Shown: one piece after another, positions 1-7,572 of the stretch
Numbering within the stretch: position 1 is the first letter of the stretch
How the letters are laid out: every line of letters starts with the position of its first letter
Source: Pseudomonas cichorii
Lineage (GTDB): Bacteria; Pseudomonadota; Gammaproteobacteria; Pseudomonadales; Pseudomonadaceae
Reading direction: 5' to 3'
Length of the DNA: 64,000 nt
Assembly: GCF_003700275.1 (NCBI RefSeq)
Contig: NZ_RBRE01000059.1
Location: 1 to 64,000, forward strand
Position numbers and translations under genes: made by a program
Notes under the pieces: model-generated
Database searches by the model: none
Told to the model about the DNA's origin: nothing
The model's input: the letters and a program-made list of their open reading frames with translations, nothing else

Positions 1-66
1 AAATCAATGGTTTGATAATTAAAAACGTCAGCTTTATCACCGACACCTGTAGGAAACCTCGACAAT

Positions 67-190
67 GTGCGCAAGAAGTTGCGCACCACTGCGCAACTTC
101 TTGCGCACTTGGCTGGAGGCCTTGAACTGCGTGGCCTGTAGCGGTGACGACAGGTATTTCAGGGGCCAAGAGTGCGCAAGAAGTTGCGCA
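67..190. promoter_or_regulatory. Three copies of a palindromic operator-like 19-mer
   Basis: GTGCGCAAGAAGTTGCGCA occurs at 67-85 and again on the plus strand at 172-190; its exact reverse complement is at 90-108. Each copy is itself a dyad, TGCGCAA-N4-TTGCGCA. The first two copies are separated by only 4 nt, so together they form a perfect 19-bp inverted repeat. This looks like a cluster of binding sites for a dimeric DNA-binding protein. The regulated gene may lie left of the window. The identity of the protein is unknown. Confidence 0.5.
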
Positions 191-230
191 TAATGGCTAT
201 ATAGCATGATTCTACTGACTCCCGGCCCGC

Positions 231-252
231 AGGAGCGGTTTCAACCGCGAAG
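231..252. repeat. REP element, single copy
   Basis: AGGAGCGGTTTCAACCGCGA is one copy of the palindromic REP family that recurs through the window. Confidence 0.7.
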
Positions 253-439
253 ACAGTATTTAAGGCGCCGCATCATGGGTGGATGTACCAGCCTCTTCGT
301 ACCTGCTGGGTGTGCGAACTTCTCACATTCTGACAACCTTTTCCCTTTCCCCTGAGTGAAGTTTCCTAGAAAATCCCGAGGCCTTGCGCGGGGTATTTTC
401 GGGCTCTAGGCTGTGTCCGTCGTTGAGCATCAGCGATCG

Positions 440-600
440 GGTTTAGCAGCCTGTTCCGAGTCTCTCCAGCGCAAGTTCCGTCTATGGCGGCTTTGTGCGG
501 GGCACTTTCGGGTGCGCCGGTTTTGGAGAGGATCGCCGGTCTGCTAACCCGTATCAAAGTCGCCACCCTTGTCCGTTTAGCAGCGTGGCTTCGGTGGCTC
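440..600 (+). promoter_or_regulatory. Candidate structured leader of the 618 gene
   Basis: CTGCTAA at 541-547 can pair with TTAGCAG at 577-583, and a second TTTAGCAG lies at 442-449. GCCACC at 562-567, inside the first hairpin loop, can pair with GGTGGC at 593-598 just before the likely ribosome-binding site. The two pairings overlap, so they could be alternative folds or a pseudoknot. The pairings are seen in the sequence; a regulatory role is inference. Confidence 0.35.
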
Positions 601-617
601 TAGGGAAGATCCTCTGA

Positions 618-830
618 ATGAAAAAAATAACCCCCGATCCACCACAAACAACCCTCGAAGAATCCCTGTTGCACGTCAGCGATCTGCTGCGTTGCGCGGC
701 AGCCACCGCCTATGAAACCGGCGACTGCCTTAACGGCCCGAAGCGTGATCTGGCGTTTTCGGTGGTGCATCTGATTGGCATGGCCAAGGCTGAACTGGAA
801 CGTTCATTGGCGCGGGTCGAGCCGCGGTAG
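618..830 (+). CDS. Small DUF3077/DUF6124-like protein
   Basis: A 70-residue acidic to neutral protein without signal peptide or membrane segment. It opens with MKKITPDPP, the start typical of a very common family of short Pseudomonas proteins (DUF3077/DUF6124-like) found in many copies per genome. The rest is predicted mostly helical, with a conserved-looking HLIGMAKAEL segment near the end. The function of the family is not established. It stands alone, preceded by a leader rich in inverted repeats and followed by a REP pair. Family assignment rests on the N-terminal pattern and size, so it is moderately sure. Confidence 0.6.
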   Translation: MKKITPDPPQTTLEESLLHVSDLLRCAAATAYETGDCLNGPKRDLAFSVVHLIGMAKAELERSLARVEPR

Positions 831-836
831 AGTGTC

Positions 837-893
837 TTTTCGCGGTTAAAACCGCCCCGACACATAAACTGTGGGAGCGGTTTTAACCGCGAA
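837..893. repeat. REP pair (inverted)
   Basis: Two REP copies in opposite orientation (TTTTCGCGGTTAAAACCGC and GGGAGCGGTTTTAACCGCGA) separated by a short spacer. They lie between the 618 gene and the convergent end of the 898 gene and could act as a transcription barrier. Confidence 0.75.
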
Positions 894-897
894 CGCT

Positions 898-2004
898 TCA
901 ATTAGCCTTCACGGTATAAGACTGCCCCCATACCGAATTGCCATCGGTTTCACGCGCCTGGATCTTGATTGGCCGATAAGTCAGCTCTTTCAGGGCCTGG
1001 CCTATGCTCGGAAAGTGGTAATCGGCCGGGTTCTGGGAATTTTTGACTTGCTCCACCTCGCCTTGAATGTGCACCAGCGTCAGTTGCTGGAGTTCGCAGC
1101 GCATGCTTTCCTGGTCGAACTGCTTGCAGCTCTTGTCCCGCAGGGTGGCGGCAGGCGGTTCGGCATAGAAGCCATCGATCACCACTACTTCACCTGACGC
1201 GATATCGAAGCTTGCAAACTCCCTGGCCAGTTTTACCGTGACGTTACGGGCTTCGACAGTTTGCTGCTTGATACTGCTGGTCCAGCCCGCTTCTGAAGTT
1301 TGTCGTTTGACGTCGTAGGAACTTTTCCCCCAGCTCGTGCATTCGTTGTTAACGACACGTACCGAGGTGCAGTAATCCTCCTGGACGGTTTCGTTGCGAT
1401 AGCTGGCATCTTCCCATTTCTTGCCGTGCTCGAATTCATCGAAACTCAGAGCCTTGAGCATGGCGTAACCCAACGGCGAGGGACTGATGTTGCGTCCGCC
1501 CGGTGCTTCAAAGGCTGACGTCCTGGGCAAGTTATAGCTGACGTCACTGATGCGGTAATGGCCGGGATCGACCAGATAGATCTTGTACAGCGTGCGCCCG
1601 AAAACCAGCTGGAAGTAGGAGTCGCGTGCTTCGATGGCCCCATCATCGTTGCCGGTGTCGTAACCGACCCGGATGCTGGAAGACGGACGCGAGGTGTTGG
1701 TCCACTCGGTAACGCCCGAACGAAGTCTGACAAACTTCGCCTTGGCATCATTGTCATCGAAGTTGATGCGCAGGCTGTCGAGGCTGATGGTGGGCACGAT
1801 CAGAACCGCTTTGCCTGCCGTCTTGAAGTTGGCAAACAGTTGATCCTCGGCCTTGCGTTTGGCTTCTGGATCGAATGTCTGGATGGGCTGGCCGGTTATG
1901 GGATTTATGTTGGCGGGCGGTGTCATGGGGACGCAACCGCTTACTACCAGACCCGATACGGTAATCGCGAGCAGTGTGCCGAAATAACCCTGTGCACACT
2001 TCAT
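898..2004 (-). CDS. Predicted lipoprotein, unknown function
   Basis: A 368-residue protein with a clear lipoprotein signal: MKCAQGYFG, a hydrophobic stretch, then VVSGC as lipobox at about residues 19-23. A longer reading from TTG at 2043 would add 13 residues but would overlap the preceding gene, so ATG at 2004 is preferred. The mature part has no motif I recognise; it contains several cysteines (for example DYC, NNEC, KSCKQF, MRC) that could form disulfides in the periplasm. It begins 2 nt after the stop of the 2007-2372 lipoprotein gene, so the pair is probably co-translated and may act together at the membrane. Not assignable to a known family by eye. Confidence 0.7.
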   Translation of the reverse strand: MKCAQGYFGTLLAITVSGLVVSGCVPMTPPANINPITGQPIQTFDPEAKRKAEDQLFANFKTAGKAVLIVPTISLDSLRINFDDNDAKAKFVRLRSGVTEWTNTSRPSSSIRVGYDTGNDDGAIEARDSYFQLVFGRTLYKIYLVDPGHYRISDVSYNLPRTSAFEAPGGRNISPSPLGYAMLKALSFDEFEHGKKWEDASYRNETVQEDYCTSVRVVNNECTSWGKSSYDVKRQTSEAGWTSSIKQQTVEARNVTVKLAREFASFDIASGEVVVIDGFYAEPPAATLRDKSCKQFDQESMRCELQQLTLVHIQGEVEQVKNSQNPADYHFPSIGQALKELTYRPIKIQARETDGNSVWGQSYTVKAN

Positions 2005-2006
2005 CT

Positions 2007-2372
2007 TCAGCAACGCCCGGCGGCTTTCAACAAGGCATTGCAACTGGCGGGTGGCGTTTGAGCTTTGCCCTGGCTGCTGGAACCTTCAACAGGACCGGAA
2101 CACAGAGTATCGGAGTCGAGAGCGCCCATCAGGGTGGTGTAGTAGCAGTTATAAACGCCTTTATTGCTCTGTGCCTTGAACTTCACCGAGTCCAGTTCGC
2201 CACGCTTGTCAAAGACCCGGATTTTTTCAGGGGTCGTGTTCAGTGTGACGGCGGCCTTTTCCTGCAAACTGCTGTCGCTGACGGACTTGGAGGCGACAAT
2301 CCCGCAGCCTTGAAGTAATGCGATTGCGGAACCCGCGATGAATAAGCGAGTGGCGAGTTTATTCAACTTCAT
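2007..2372 (-). CDS. Small predicted lipoprotein
   Basis: A 121-residue protein with signal MKLNKLATRLFIAGSAIA followed by LLQGC, a good lipobox, so it should be lipid-anchored. The mature part is short and polar, with four more cysteines (YNCYY, LCSG, SCN and a C-terminal RC) suggesting disulfides. A ribosome-binding site AGGAAAA sits before the ATG at 2372. It is the first gene of a two-gene unit with the 898-2004 lipoprotein; stop and next start are separated by 2 nt (TGA-AG-ATG). Function unknown. No homologue is recognised by eye. Confidence 0.7.
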   Translation of the reverse strand: MKLNKLATRLFIAGSAIALLQGCGIVASKSVSDSSLQEKAAVTLNTTPEKIRVFDKRGELDSVKFKAQSNKGVYNCYYTTLMGALDSDTLCSGPVEGSSSQGKAQTPPASCNALLKAAGRC

Positions 2373-2502
2373 AGGTTTTCCTGTCTATTCAAGTGCCGGG
2401 CGTTCGGCATGGGTCAGTAGATTCACTGGCCAATGTAGAGCGAACAATCAGGGGCTTGCCATAGAACAGGTGTACTAATGAGGTTGGTTTTTCGCGAATG
2501 AG

Positions 2503-2573
2503 TTGGCTCTGTCCTCGTTGAGTGTTGTGGTGTCTCTAGTGTGGGAGGCAACACTTAATGCAGACAGAGCCAA
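2503..2573. repeat. Nested symmetric inverted repeat
   Basis: Outer arms TTGGCTCTGTC (2503-2513) and GACAGAGCCAA (2563-2573) are perfect 11-bp inverted repeats. Inner arms AGTGTTG (2521-2527) and CAACACT (2549-2555) are perfect 7-bp repeats. The gap between outer and inner arm is 7 nt on both sides, and the loop is 21 nt. This may be a miniature mobile element, a structured RNA or an operator. It lies upstream of the two lipoprotein genes and just beyond the mcp 3' end. Confidence 0.55.
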
Positions 2574-2583
2574 TCAGTTCGCC

Positions 2584-2621
2584 CCTGCGCGAGTACGCAG
2601 GAGCGGATTTATCCGCGATAA
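2584..2621. repeat. REP element with adjoining hairpin
   Basis: GCAGGAGCGGATTTATCCGC begins at 2597. Its left edge overlaps a small hairpin CCTGCG-cgagta-CGCAGG (2584-2601). It lies at the 3' end of the chemoreceptor gene, which is transcribed toward it. Confidence 0.7.
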
Positions 2622-2625
2622 CCAA

Positions 2626-4587
2626 TCAGACCACTTTGAAGCGGTTTACCAATCCTTGTTGCAGATCGGCCAGGCGTGCCAGTTCGCGGCTGGTGAGGGC
2701 CGTTTGTTCGGCACCTGCGCTGACTTGAACCACCAGCGTATTGATGTCGTTGACGTTACGGTGGATTTCCTCGGCAACCAGGCTTTGTTCCTCGGCAGCC
2801 GACGCGACCTGGATATTGCGATCACTGATGCTCGCAATACCGTTGGCGATCTCTTCCAGCAGTTCGCCAGCGCGCACCACATTGTTGGCGCCTTCCTGGG
2901 CCTTGTTCAGGGTGTCCTTCATGGAGGTCGCTGCGCTGTCGGAGCCGGCCTGCAGGTTGGCGATCATGTTCTGGATGCTGACCGTGGAGTCCTGGGTTTT
3001 CTTGGCCAGTTGGCGCACTTCATCGGCCACAACCGCAAAGCCACGACCCTGTTCACCGGCTCGCGCTGCTTCAATAGCGGCGTTCAGGGCCAGCAGGTTG
3101 GTCTGCTCGGCGACACCGCGAATCACGTCCAGCACGGAGGAGATGGAATCGCTCTCGCCCTTGAGGTTGTCGATGATCTGCGAGGTCTGTTCCGCCTGGA
3201 CCGACAGATCCTGAATCAGGCGGATGGTGTTATCGATCTCGGTTTTACCCTGCACCGTGCTGTTGTTGACCCGTTGCGACATCTCGGCGGCGTCGGTGGT
3301 GCTGCGCGCCACATCCTTGACCGTCGCGCTCATCTCGCTGATGGCCGTGGCGACCTGATCGGTGCCCTGACGTTGCTGAGCCACGTTCTGGCTGGTCTGG
3401 ACCGCGACCGCAGACGATTCATCGGCGCTGATCGCGACCTTGGCCGTCGCGCTGCCGATTTCCAGGATCACTTCGCTGATCTGCCGCGACATGTTGTCCA
3501 GGTTGCGGGAGATTTCACCGAACTCATCTGTGCCGGTGTATTGGGTTCTTGCAGTCAGGTCCTTGGTCGACAAGGCGAGCAGGGTGCGGTTGACATCACT
3601 GACCGCGAATCTGATGTTGCGGATGATCAACTGTGCCAGGCAAAGCACGGCGATCAACATGATCACCACGGTGGCGATGGCCACGTACAGACTGCGCTCG
3701 GCATCTGCGCGTGCTTCTGTCGCCAGGTTCAGGACCGCCTGGCTCAGTGCTTCTTCGACAATGCCCATCTGATCGATACGGTTGGTCGAAAGGTTGAACC
3801 AGTCTTCAGGCTTGATATTCAGGGCATCGCCCAGTGGCGTGTCGAAGGCCAGGTTCTGCAGGCGGACGACTTCCAGGGAGCCTGGCTGCTTGAGCACATT
3901 GTCCATCTTGCTTTTGAATTCTTCCGGCGACCAGCGCTGGAAGGCTTCAAAGAAACCGGTAAATTCACCCAGGTTGCGGCTGAAGCGCGATAGCAGAACG
4001 GCATCGAAACGGTTCTGGTTGAACGCCAGGCCCAGCAACACGCGCTCGCGGCCGGCACGCTCTTTCATGGCCACGAACTGGTTGAGCGAGCTCAGGGCAC
4101 GCAGGATAGCGGGGTCGTCGACATCGGCTTCCAGCGAGTAGGTGAAGTTGATCAGGTTCTTGATCAGATCCGTAAAGCGGGCGCCCGACTCGGTGCTGTT
4201 CAGGCTCAGGGCGTCGACCTTCAGACGCAAGGCGCTCAGCTCGTCTATCGTCGTCAGCACCTTGTCCAGACCGGCGGTGTTCTTCGCCGGCAATGCACGC
4301 AACACGGCCGCAGCCTTGTCTGTGTCTGCACGGAAACTGCGCAGCTTGTCCTGCATGGACTTGCCGCCACTGCCGATAAACACGCCGCTTGCACCACGTT
4401 CGCGCTGGATGGTGGTCACCAGGTTACTGATTCTCTGCGCATTGCTGCTGGCAGCCACTGTGCGGCTCATCGCATCGAGGGTGTGGTTTTTTTCGGCAAT
4501 GTAGATGCCGGAGAAGGCCAGAAGGCCCAGAAGGGGGAAAATCAGTATGAGCAGTAATTTCATACTCAATGGAGCATTTTTAAGCAT
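2626..4587 (-). CDS. Methyl-accepting chemotaxis protein with NIT sensor
   Basis: A transmembrane chemoreceptor of about 653 residues that signals to CheA/CheW and so to flagellar motors or a related output. Order: N-terminal membrane helix (LLLILIFPLLGLLAFSGIY), a periplasmic all-helical NIT-type domain (RISNLVTTIQRERGASGVFI is the characteristic first helix), second membrane helix (VAIATVVIMLIAVLCLAQLI), HAMP, then a long coiled-coil signalling domain with the hairpin tip EQTNLLALNAAIEAARAGEQ. NIT domains bind nitrate/nitrite in some proteins; the ligand here is inference. Start at 4587 (MLKNAPLS) is chosen because AGG lies 6 nt upstream; ATG at 4599 is the alternative. The gene appears monocistronic. 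Confidence 0.93.
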   Translation of the reverse strand: MLKNAPLSMKLLLILIFPLLGLLAFSGIYIAEKNHTLDAMSRTVAASSNAQRISNLVTTIQRERGASGVFIGSGGKSMQDKLRSFRADTDKAAAVLRALPAKNTAGLDKVLTTIDELSALRLKVDALSLNSTESGARFTDLIKNLINFTYSLEADVDDPAILRALSSLNQFVAMKERAGRERVLLGLAFNQNRFDAVLLSRFSRNLGEFTGFFEAFQRWSPEEFKSKMDNVLKQPGSLEVVRLQNLAFDTPLGDALNIKPEDWFNLSTNRIDQMGIVEEALSQAVLNLATEARADAERSLYVAIATVVIMLIAVLCLAQLIIRNIRFAVSDVNRTLLALSTKDLTARTQYTGTDEFGEISRNLDNMSRQISEVILEIGSATAKVAISADESSAVAVQTSQNVAQQRQGTDQVATAISEMSATVKDVARSTTDAAEMSQRVNNSTVQGKTEIDNTIRLIQDLSVQAEQTSQIIDNLKGESDSISSVLDVIRGVAEQTNLLALNAAIEAARAGEQGRGFAVVADEVRQLAKKTQDSTVSIQNMIANLQAGSDSAATSMKDTLNKAQEGANNVVRAGELLEEIANGIASISDRNIQVASAAEEQSLVAEEIHRNVNDINTLVVQVSAGAEQTALTSRELARLADLQQGLVNRFKVV

Positions 4588-4980
4588 TGCAGACCTCATA
4601 TCTTGCAGACTGATTGTAAAGCGGACGGTTTGTCGTTACTCGTTTCTGGCCGTTTCGCAGGGAATGGCACAGATGATCGAATATCAGCCTGCCTTAGCTG
4701 CTCTTGCTTCCGTGTAGCTATGTCGGCCGCTTGACGCCAATCTTTATCGTTGAGGTGCTTTATGTTGGTGCGATAAATGCCTTTGCGGATGGTTTTGCCC
4801 CGTGTTGGAGCGGGTCGGCAAGTGAATGGCTCGCGGCATCCTGATCTATCAATAGCGAATTTTGCCTAAATGACGAGTTTCTGTAGGGTTTTTCGTCAAT
4901 TAAGTGCGGTTTTTGTGAAAAAATTGCGAATGTTTAGGCTAAGTGATAGCGTCGCGGGATACGAATGCGGGGTGCTACAG
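4588..4980. other. Gene-free spacer between mcp and the AT-rich island
   Basis: Divergent promoter region for the chemoreceptor and the ATPase gene. Base composition drops from GC-rich to AT-rich across about 4700-4950. An open frame from 4870 runs into the ATPase gene but its first 37 codons show no conserved character. No confident promoter or repeat was identified. Confidence 0.5.
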
Positions 4981-6288
4981 ATGCTTGTTCAATATCGGGT
5001 GCAGAATTTTTTGTCGTTCAACAACGAACAGACTCTAAGTATGTTGGCGTCAACGTCCACCAAGGAAAATCACCATCGAAGCAATGTGGTTGATGTCAAT
5101 GCATTGGGAATAGGCTCTCTGGTAAAAAGTGTCGCTATTTTTGGTGCGAATGCTTCGGGCAAGTCAAATCTGTTTCGTTCCCTTGCCGTTTTTAAACACT
5201 TGGTCTTAGGTGCGCTCACATCGATTTCCTCCGAAAGGATTGGTTTTTCCATCCCGTTTATTCTTAAAGAAAATTATTATGATGTTCCCACTGAATTTGA
5301 AGTGACCTTCCTGAAGGAAGATAAACTTTATCGATATGGCATAGCGCTTGACGACGGTATCATCGTTGAAGAGTGGCTTTACTGGACCAGTGAGTCCAGA
5401 GAGACAATGCTTTTCCACAGAGAAAAGCAGGAAGTGAAGATCAATCAACGCTCTTTTCCGGAGGCCAGATTATTTGTTTCCAAAGTGCTTGATACATTCC
5501 ATGTTGAAAAAACCAAACCGACGGTACCTTTCATTTCTGTGTTGTCGTCGTTCGACGGGGAGAAATCCAATCAGGTTGTTGAGTGGTTTCGGAATTTTTA
5601 TGTCCTTTCCGGGATTTCCGATGATGGATATAAAGGCTTTACAACCTCGTTGTTTCAAAAGGATCCTGAGTTTAAAACCTGGGCTCTGGATGTTCTGAAA
5701 AGCGTGCAGATTCATGATGTGGAAATTGTAGAGGAAGAGGCTAAAACTTCAGTGCCTTTTCTGGCTGGAGCCAATGTTTCTATTGCCGCTTCAGGTATGG
5801 AAGCACCGATAAAAGGAAAAAAAATAAACATTGTGAAAGCCAGCGCGGGCGGTGATCACTATGAGGTTCCTTTCGACCTGGAGTCGGAAGGGACGAAGAA
5901 ATTGTTTTACCTTCTGGGCCCTTGGTATAACTCAATAAAAAATAAAGAGGTTTTATTTATTGATGAATTCGACAGCAAGTTCCATACGCTATTGAGTGAA
6001 TTCATCATCAAGCTCTACCATGAGAAAAATACCCAAGGTAGTCAGCTTCTGTTGACCTGTCATGACACCAATTTGCTGGATAAAAAGATTTTCCGTCGCG
6101 ATCAGATATGGTTTGTCGAGAAAAATGCGGAGCAGGAAAGCGAGCTGTTTTCACTGCTTGAATATAAAGAGCACTACACCCGCAAGGGCGATAGCTACAG
6201 CAAGGATTATCTAGCCGGAAAATATGGCGCCATTCCTCTGTTTTCCACTTCCCAGCTGTTGGACGAGGTCTGCGATGGGGAGGGATAG
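4981..6288 (+). CDS. AAA15/OLD-like ATPase (RloA-type)
   Basis: A 435-residue P-loop ATPase of the AAA15/AAA21 group, relatives of ABC and SMC ATPases. Residues 1-15 (MLVQYRVQNFLSFNN) are the usual first strand. Walker A GANASGKS is at 55-62, Walker B with catalytic acid EVLFIDEFD at 323-331, followed by an H-loop-like LLLTCHD. The C-terminus has the RRDQIWFVEK ... GKYGAIP pattern seen in RloA-like proteins. The start at 4981 has GGGG upstream and begins the conserved fold; an in-frame ATG at 4870 is less likely. The gene is AT-rich compared with neighbours and overlaps the next gene, suggesting a transferred two-gene unit. Such ATPases often gate a toxic partner in anti-phage systems; that role here is inference. 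Confidence 0.85.
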   Translation: MLVQYRVQNFLSFNNEQTLSMLASTSTKENHHRSNVVDVNALGIGSLVKSVAIFGANASGKSNLFRSLAVFKHLVLGALTSISSERIGFSIPFILKENYYDVPTEFEVTFLKEDKLYRYGIALDDGIIVEEWLYWTSESRETMLFHREKQEVKINQRSFPEARLFVSKVLDTFHVEKTKPTVPFISVLSSFDGEKSNQVVEWFRNFYVLSGISDDGYKGFTTSLFQKDPEFKTWALDVLKSVQIHDVEIVEEEAKTSVPFLAGANVSIAASGMEAPIKGKKINIVKASAGGDHYEVPFDLESEGTKKLFYLLGPWYNSIKNKEVLFIDEFDSKFHTLLSEFIIKLYHEKNTQGSQLLLTCHDTNLLDKKIFRRDQIWFVEKNAEQESELFSLLEYKEHYTRKGDSYSKDYLAGKYGAIPLFSTSQLLDEVCDGEG

Positions 6289-6718
6289 ATCAGCGCGTGG
6301 CAAGCTAGAGCGTAAAGAAAACACCCGTGAGGAGCGCAAGCCGGTTGTACTGGCGGATCTCATTGTGTTCAGTTTCAAGCACCTCGAAGAGTCTCAGCCC
6401 CGGAATGACCCGCAAACCCTTGAGGTATGGCAACAGGAAAAGCTGTTTCCTGTTCTATTGACCCGTTTGAAAGAGCTGTCCCGTTTGACCAGAGATGAGG
6501 CGGTCAAGCAGCAGCTCATCAAGGTTTACGGTGATTTTCCACCTCGTTCGGATTTCACGCCCCCTGACCATATTGACAAGAACGTGGCCTGGGGCGTGAT
6601 AAAAGGAATCGGTGGCCAGAAAGGCACCGTGGCGGGCTATATGATCGAGAACACGTTTTATGTGGTGTTTCTGGATAAAGACCACCGATTCTGGATAACG
6701 GAAAAGAAAAATACCTGA
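6275..6718 (+). CDS. Small partner of the AAA15 ATPase, unknown function
   Basis: A 147-residue soluble protein beginning MGRDRSARGKLERKENTREE, a basic start reminiscent of the N-terminus of RloB proteins, but the TOPRIM-like body of RloB is absent. The middle is helical and charged; the C-terminus is predicted as two strands (TVAGYMIENTFYVVFLDKDH) followed by RFW. The ATG at 6275 lies inside the ATPase gene and overlaps its last 14 nt, so the two are almost certainly co-translated. I infer an effector or regulator of the ATPase. A frame extending back to 6224 has no support. I cannot assign a family with confidence. Confidence 0.7.
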   Translation: MGRDRSARGKLERKENTREERKPVVLADLIVFSFKHLEESQPRNDPQTLEVWQQEKLFPVLLTRLKELSRLTRDEAVKQQLIKVYGDFPPRSDFTPPDHIDKNVAWGVIKGIGGQKGTVAGYMIENTFYVVFLDKDHRFWITEKKNT

Positions 6719-6737
6719 CCATTGATCCGCCCAAGGC

Positions 6738-7562
6738 TCACAACACCTTGTTCAACCCGAAACGCTTGCGCAAACCGCTGTCCAGCAACCCTTTGGGCAG
6801 CAGCCATGACATCAGCGGCAGGACTCGCGAGCCATTGCCCAGGCGCAGCAGGCGTGGCGGGTTGGCCTGCTGGATGGCCTTGAGCAGGTCGCGGGCGAAA
6901 TCGGTGGCGGGAGTGGGGTTGTCCTGGGAAGCCTTGGCCCGGGCACGAATGCCTTCGCGGATCGGCCACCACGGCGACTGCTCGCTGATCAGTTGTTCGG
7001 CTTCATGGGTGGCGTTTTTCGCGAAGCTTGAGGCGATGGCGCCGGGCTGCACTTCCATGACCTGGATCGAGAAGGGCGCCAGTTCCAGGCGCATGGCATC
7101 GCTCAGGGCATGCACGGCAGCCTTGGACGCGCAGTAGGCTCCGGCGAATGGCGTGACCAGAACCCCGGAAACGCTGCCGATATTCACCACCAATCCTTTA
7201 TTGCGGCGCAATGCCGGAAACAGGGCGCGGGTGACGCCGACCACCGAGAACACATTGGTCTCGAACTGGCGCTGCATGGCCTCGACGCCACCGTCGAGCA
7301 GCGGCCCCATCGCGCCGTAGCCTGCGTTGTTGATCAAGACATCCAGCCCGACGCCTTGCTGCTCAAGGTCGGTGGCCAGACGCTGGAGCGCGGCGCTGTC
7401 GTTGACATCCAGTTGCACGGCGCTGAACCCGGCAGCGCTCAGGCTGGCGACGTCTTCTGCCTTGCGTGCCGTTGCCCAGACCTGATAACCCGCGTTTTTG
7501 AACGCATCCGCCAAGGCCCGGCCAATGCCGCTCGAGCAGCCGGTGATAAGTGCTGTGGGCAT
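6738..7562 (-). CDS. Short-chain dehydrogenase/reductase
   Basis: A 274-residue classical SDR oxidoreductase using NAD(P)H. It has the dinucleotide-binding motif TGCSSGIG at residues 7-14, the NNAG motif, a catalytic Ser in IGSVSG, and the YxxxK pair in YCASKAA. The C-terminal extension (about 190-274) is longer than in minimal SDRs, as in the YbbO-type subfamily. Start at 7562 (MPTALITG) has AAGGAA upstream; the longer open frame is not plausible. It begins 10 nt after the stop of the small membrane protein gene, so the two probably form an operon. Substrate unknown. Confidence 0.9.
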   Translation of the reverse strand: MPTALITGCSSGIGRALADAFKNAGYQVWATARKAEDVASLSAAGFSAVQLDVNDSAALQRLATDLEQQGVGLDVLINNAGYGAMGPLLDGGVEAMQRQFETNVFSVVGVTRALFPALRRNKGLVVNIGSVSGVLVTPFAGAYCASKAAVHALSDAMRLELAPFSIQVMEVQPGAIASSFAKNATHEAEQLISEQSPWWPIREGIRARAKASQDNPTPATDFARDLLKAIQQANPPRLLRLGNGSRVLPLMSWLLPKGLLDSGLRKRFGLNKVL

Positions 7563-7572
7563 GTATTTTTCC

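Larger units (their letters stand above)
1..617. other. Gene-free left edge with repeats and structured leader
   Basis: No convincing gene is present. The stretch holds three copies of a palindromic 18-mer (67-190), one REP copy (231-252) and an interleaved set of inverted repeats (440-600) leading into the small gene at 618. A 66-codon minus-strand reading frame at 366-566 lies across these inverted repeats and has no recognisable protein features, so it is not called. Confidence 0.6.

Noticed and set aside
366..566. 66-codon minus-strand frame before the 618 gene
   Set aside because: Lies over a set of inverted repeats, lacks a ribosome-binding site and has no protein-like features.
2503..3993. 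496-codon open frame opposite the chemoreceptor gene
   Set aside because: Antisense shadow; the opposite strand carries a full methyl-accepting protein.
4600..4760. Possible FliA (sigma-28) promoter for the chemoreceptor
   Set aside because: No TAAA-N15-GCCGATAA match could be found with acceptable spacing.
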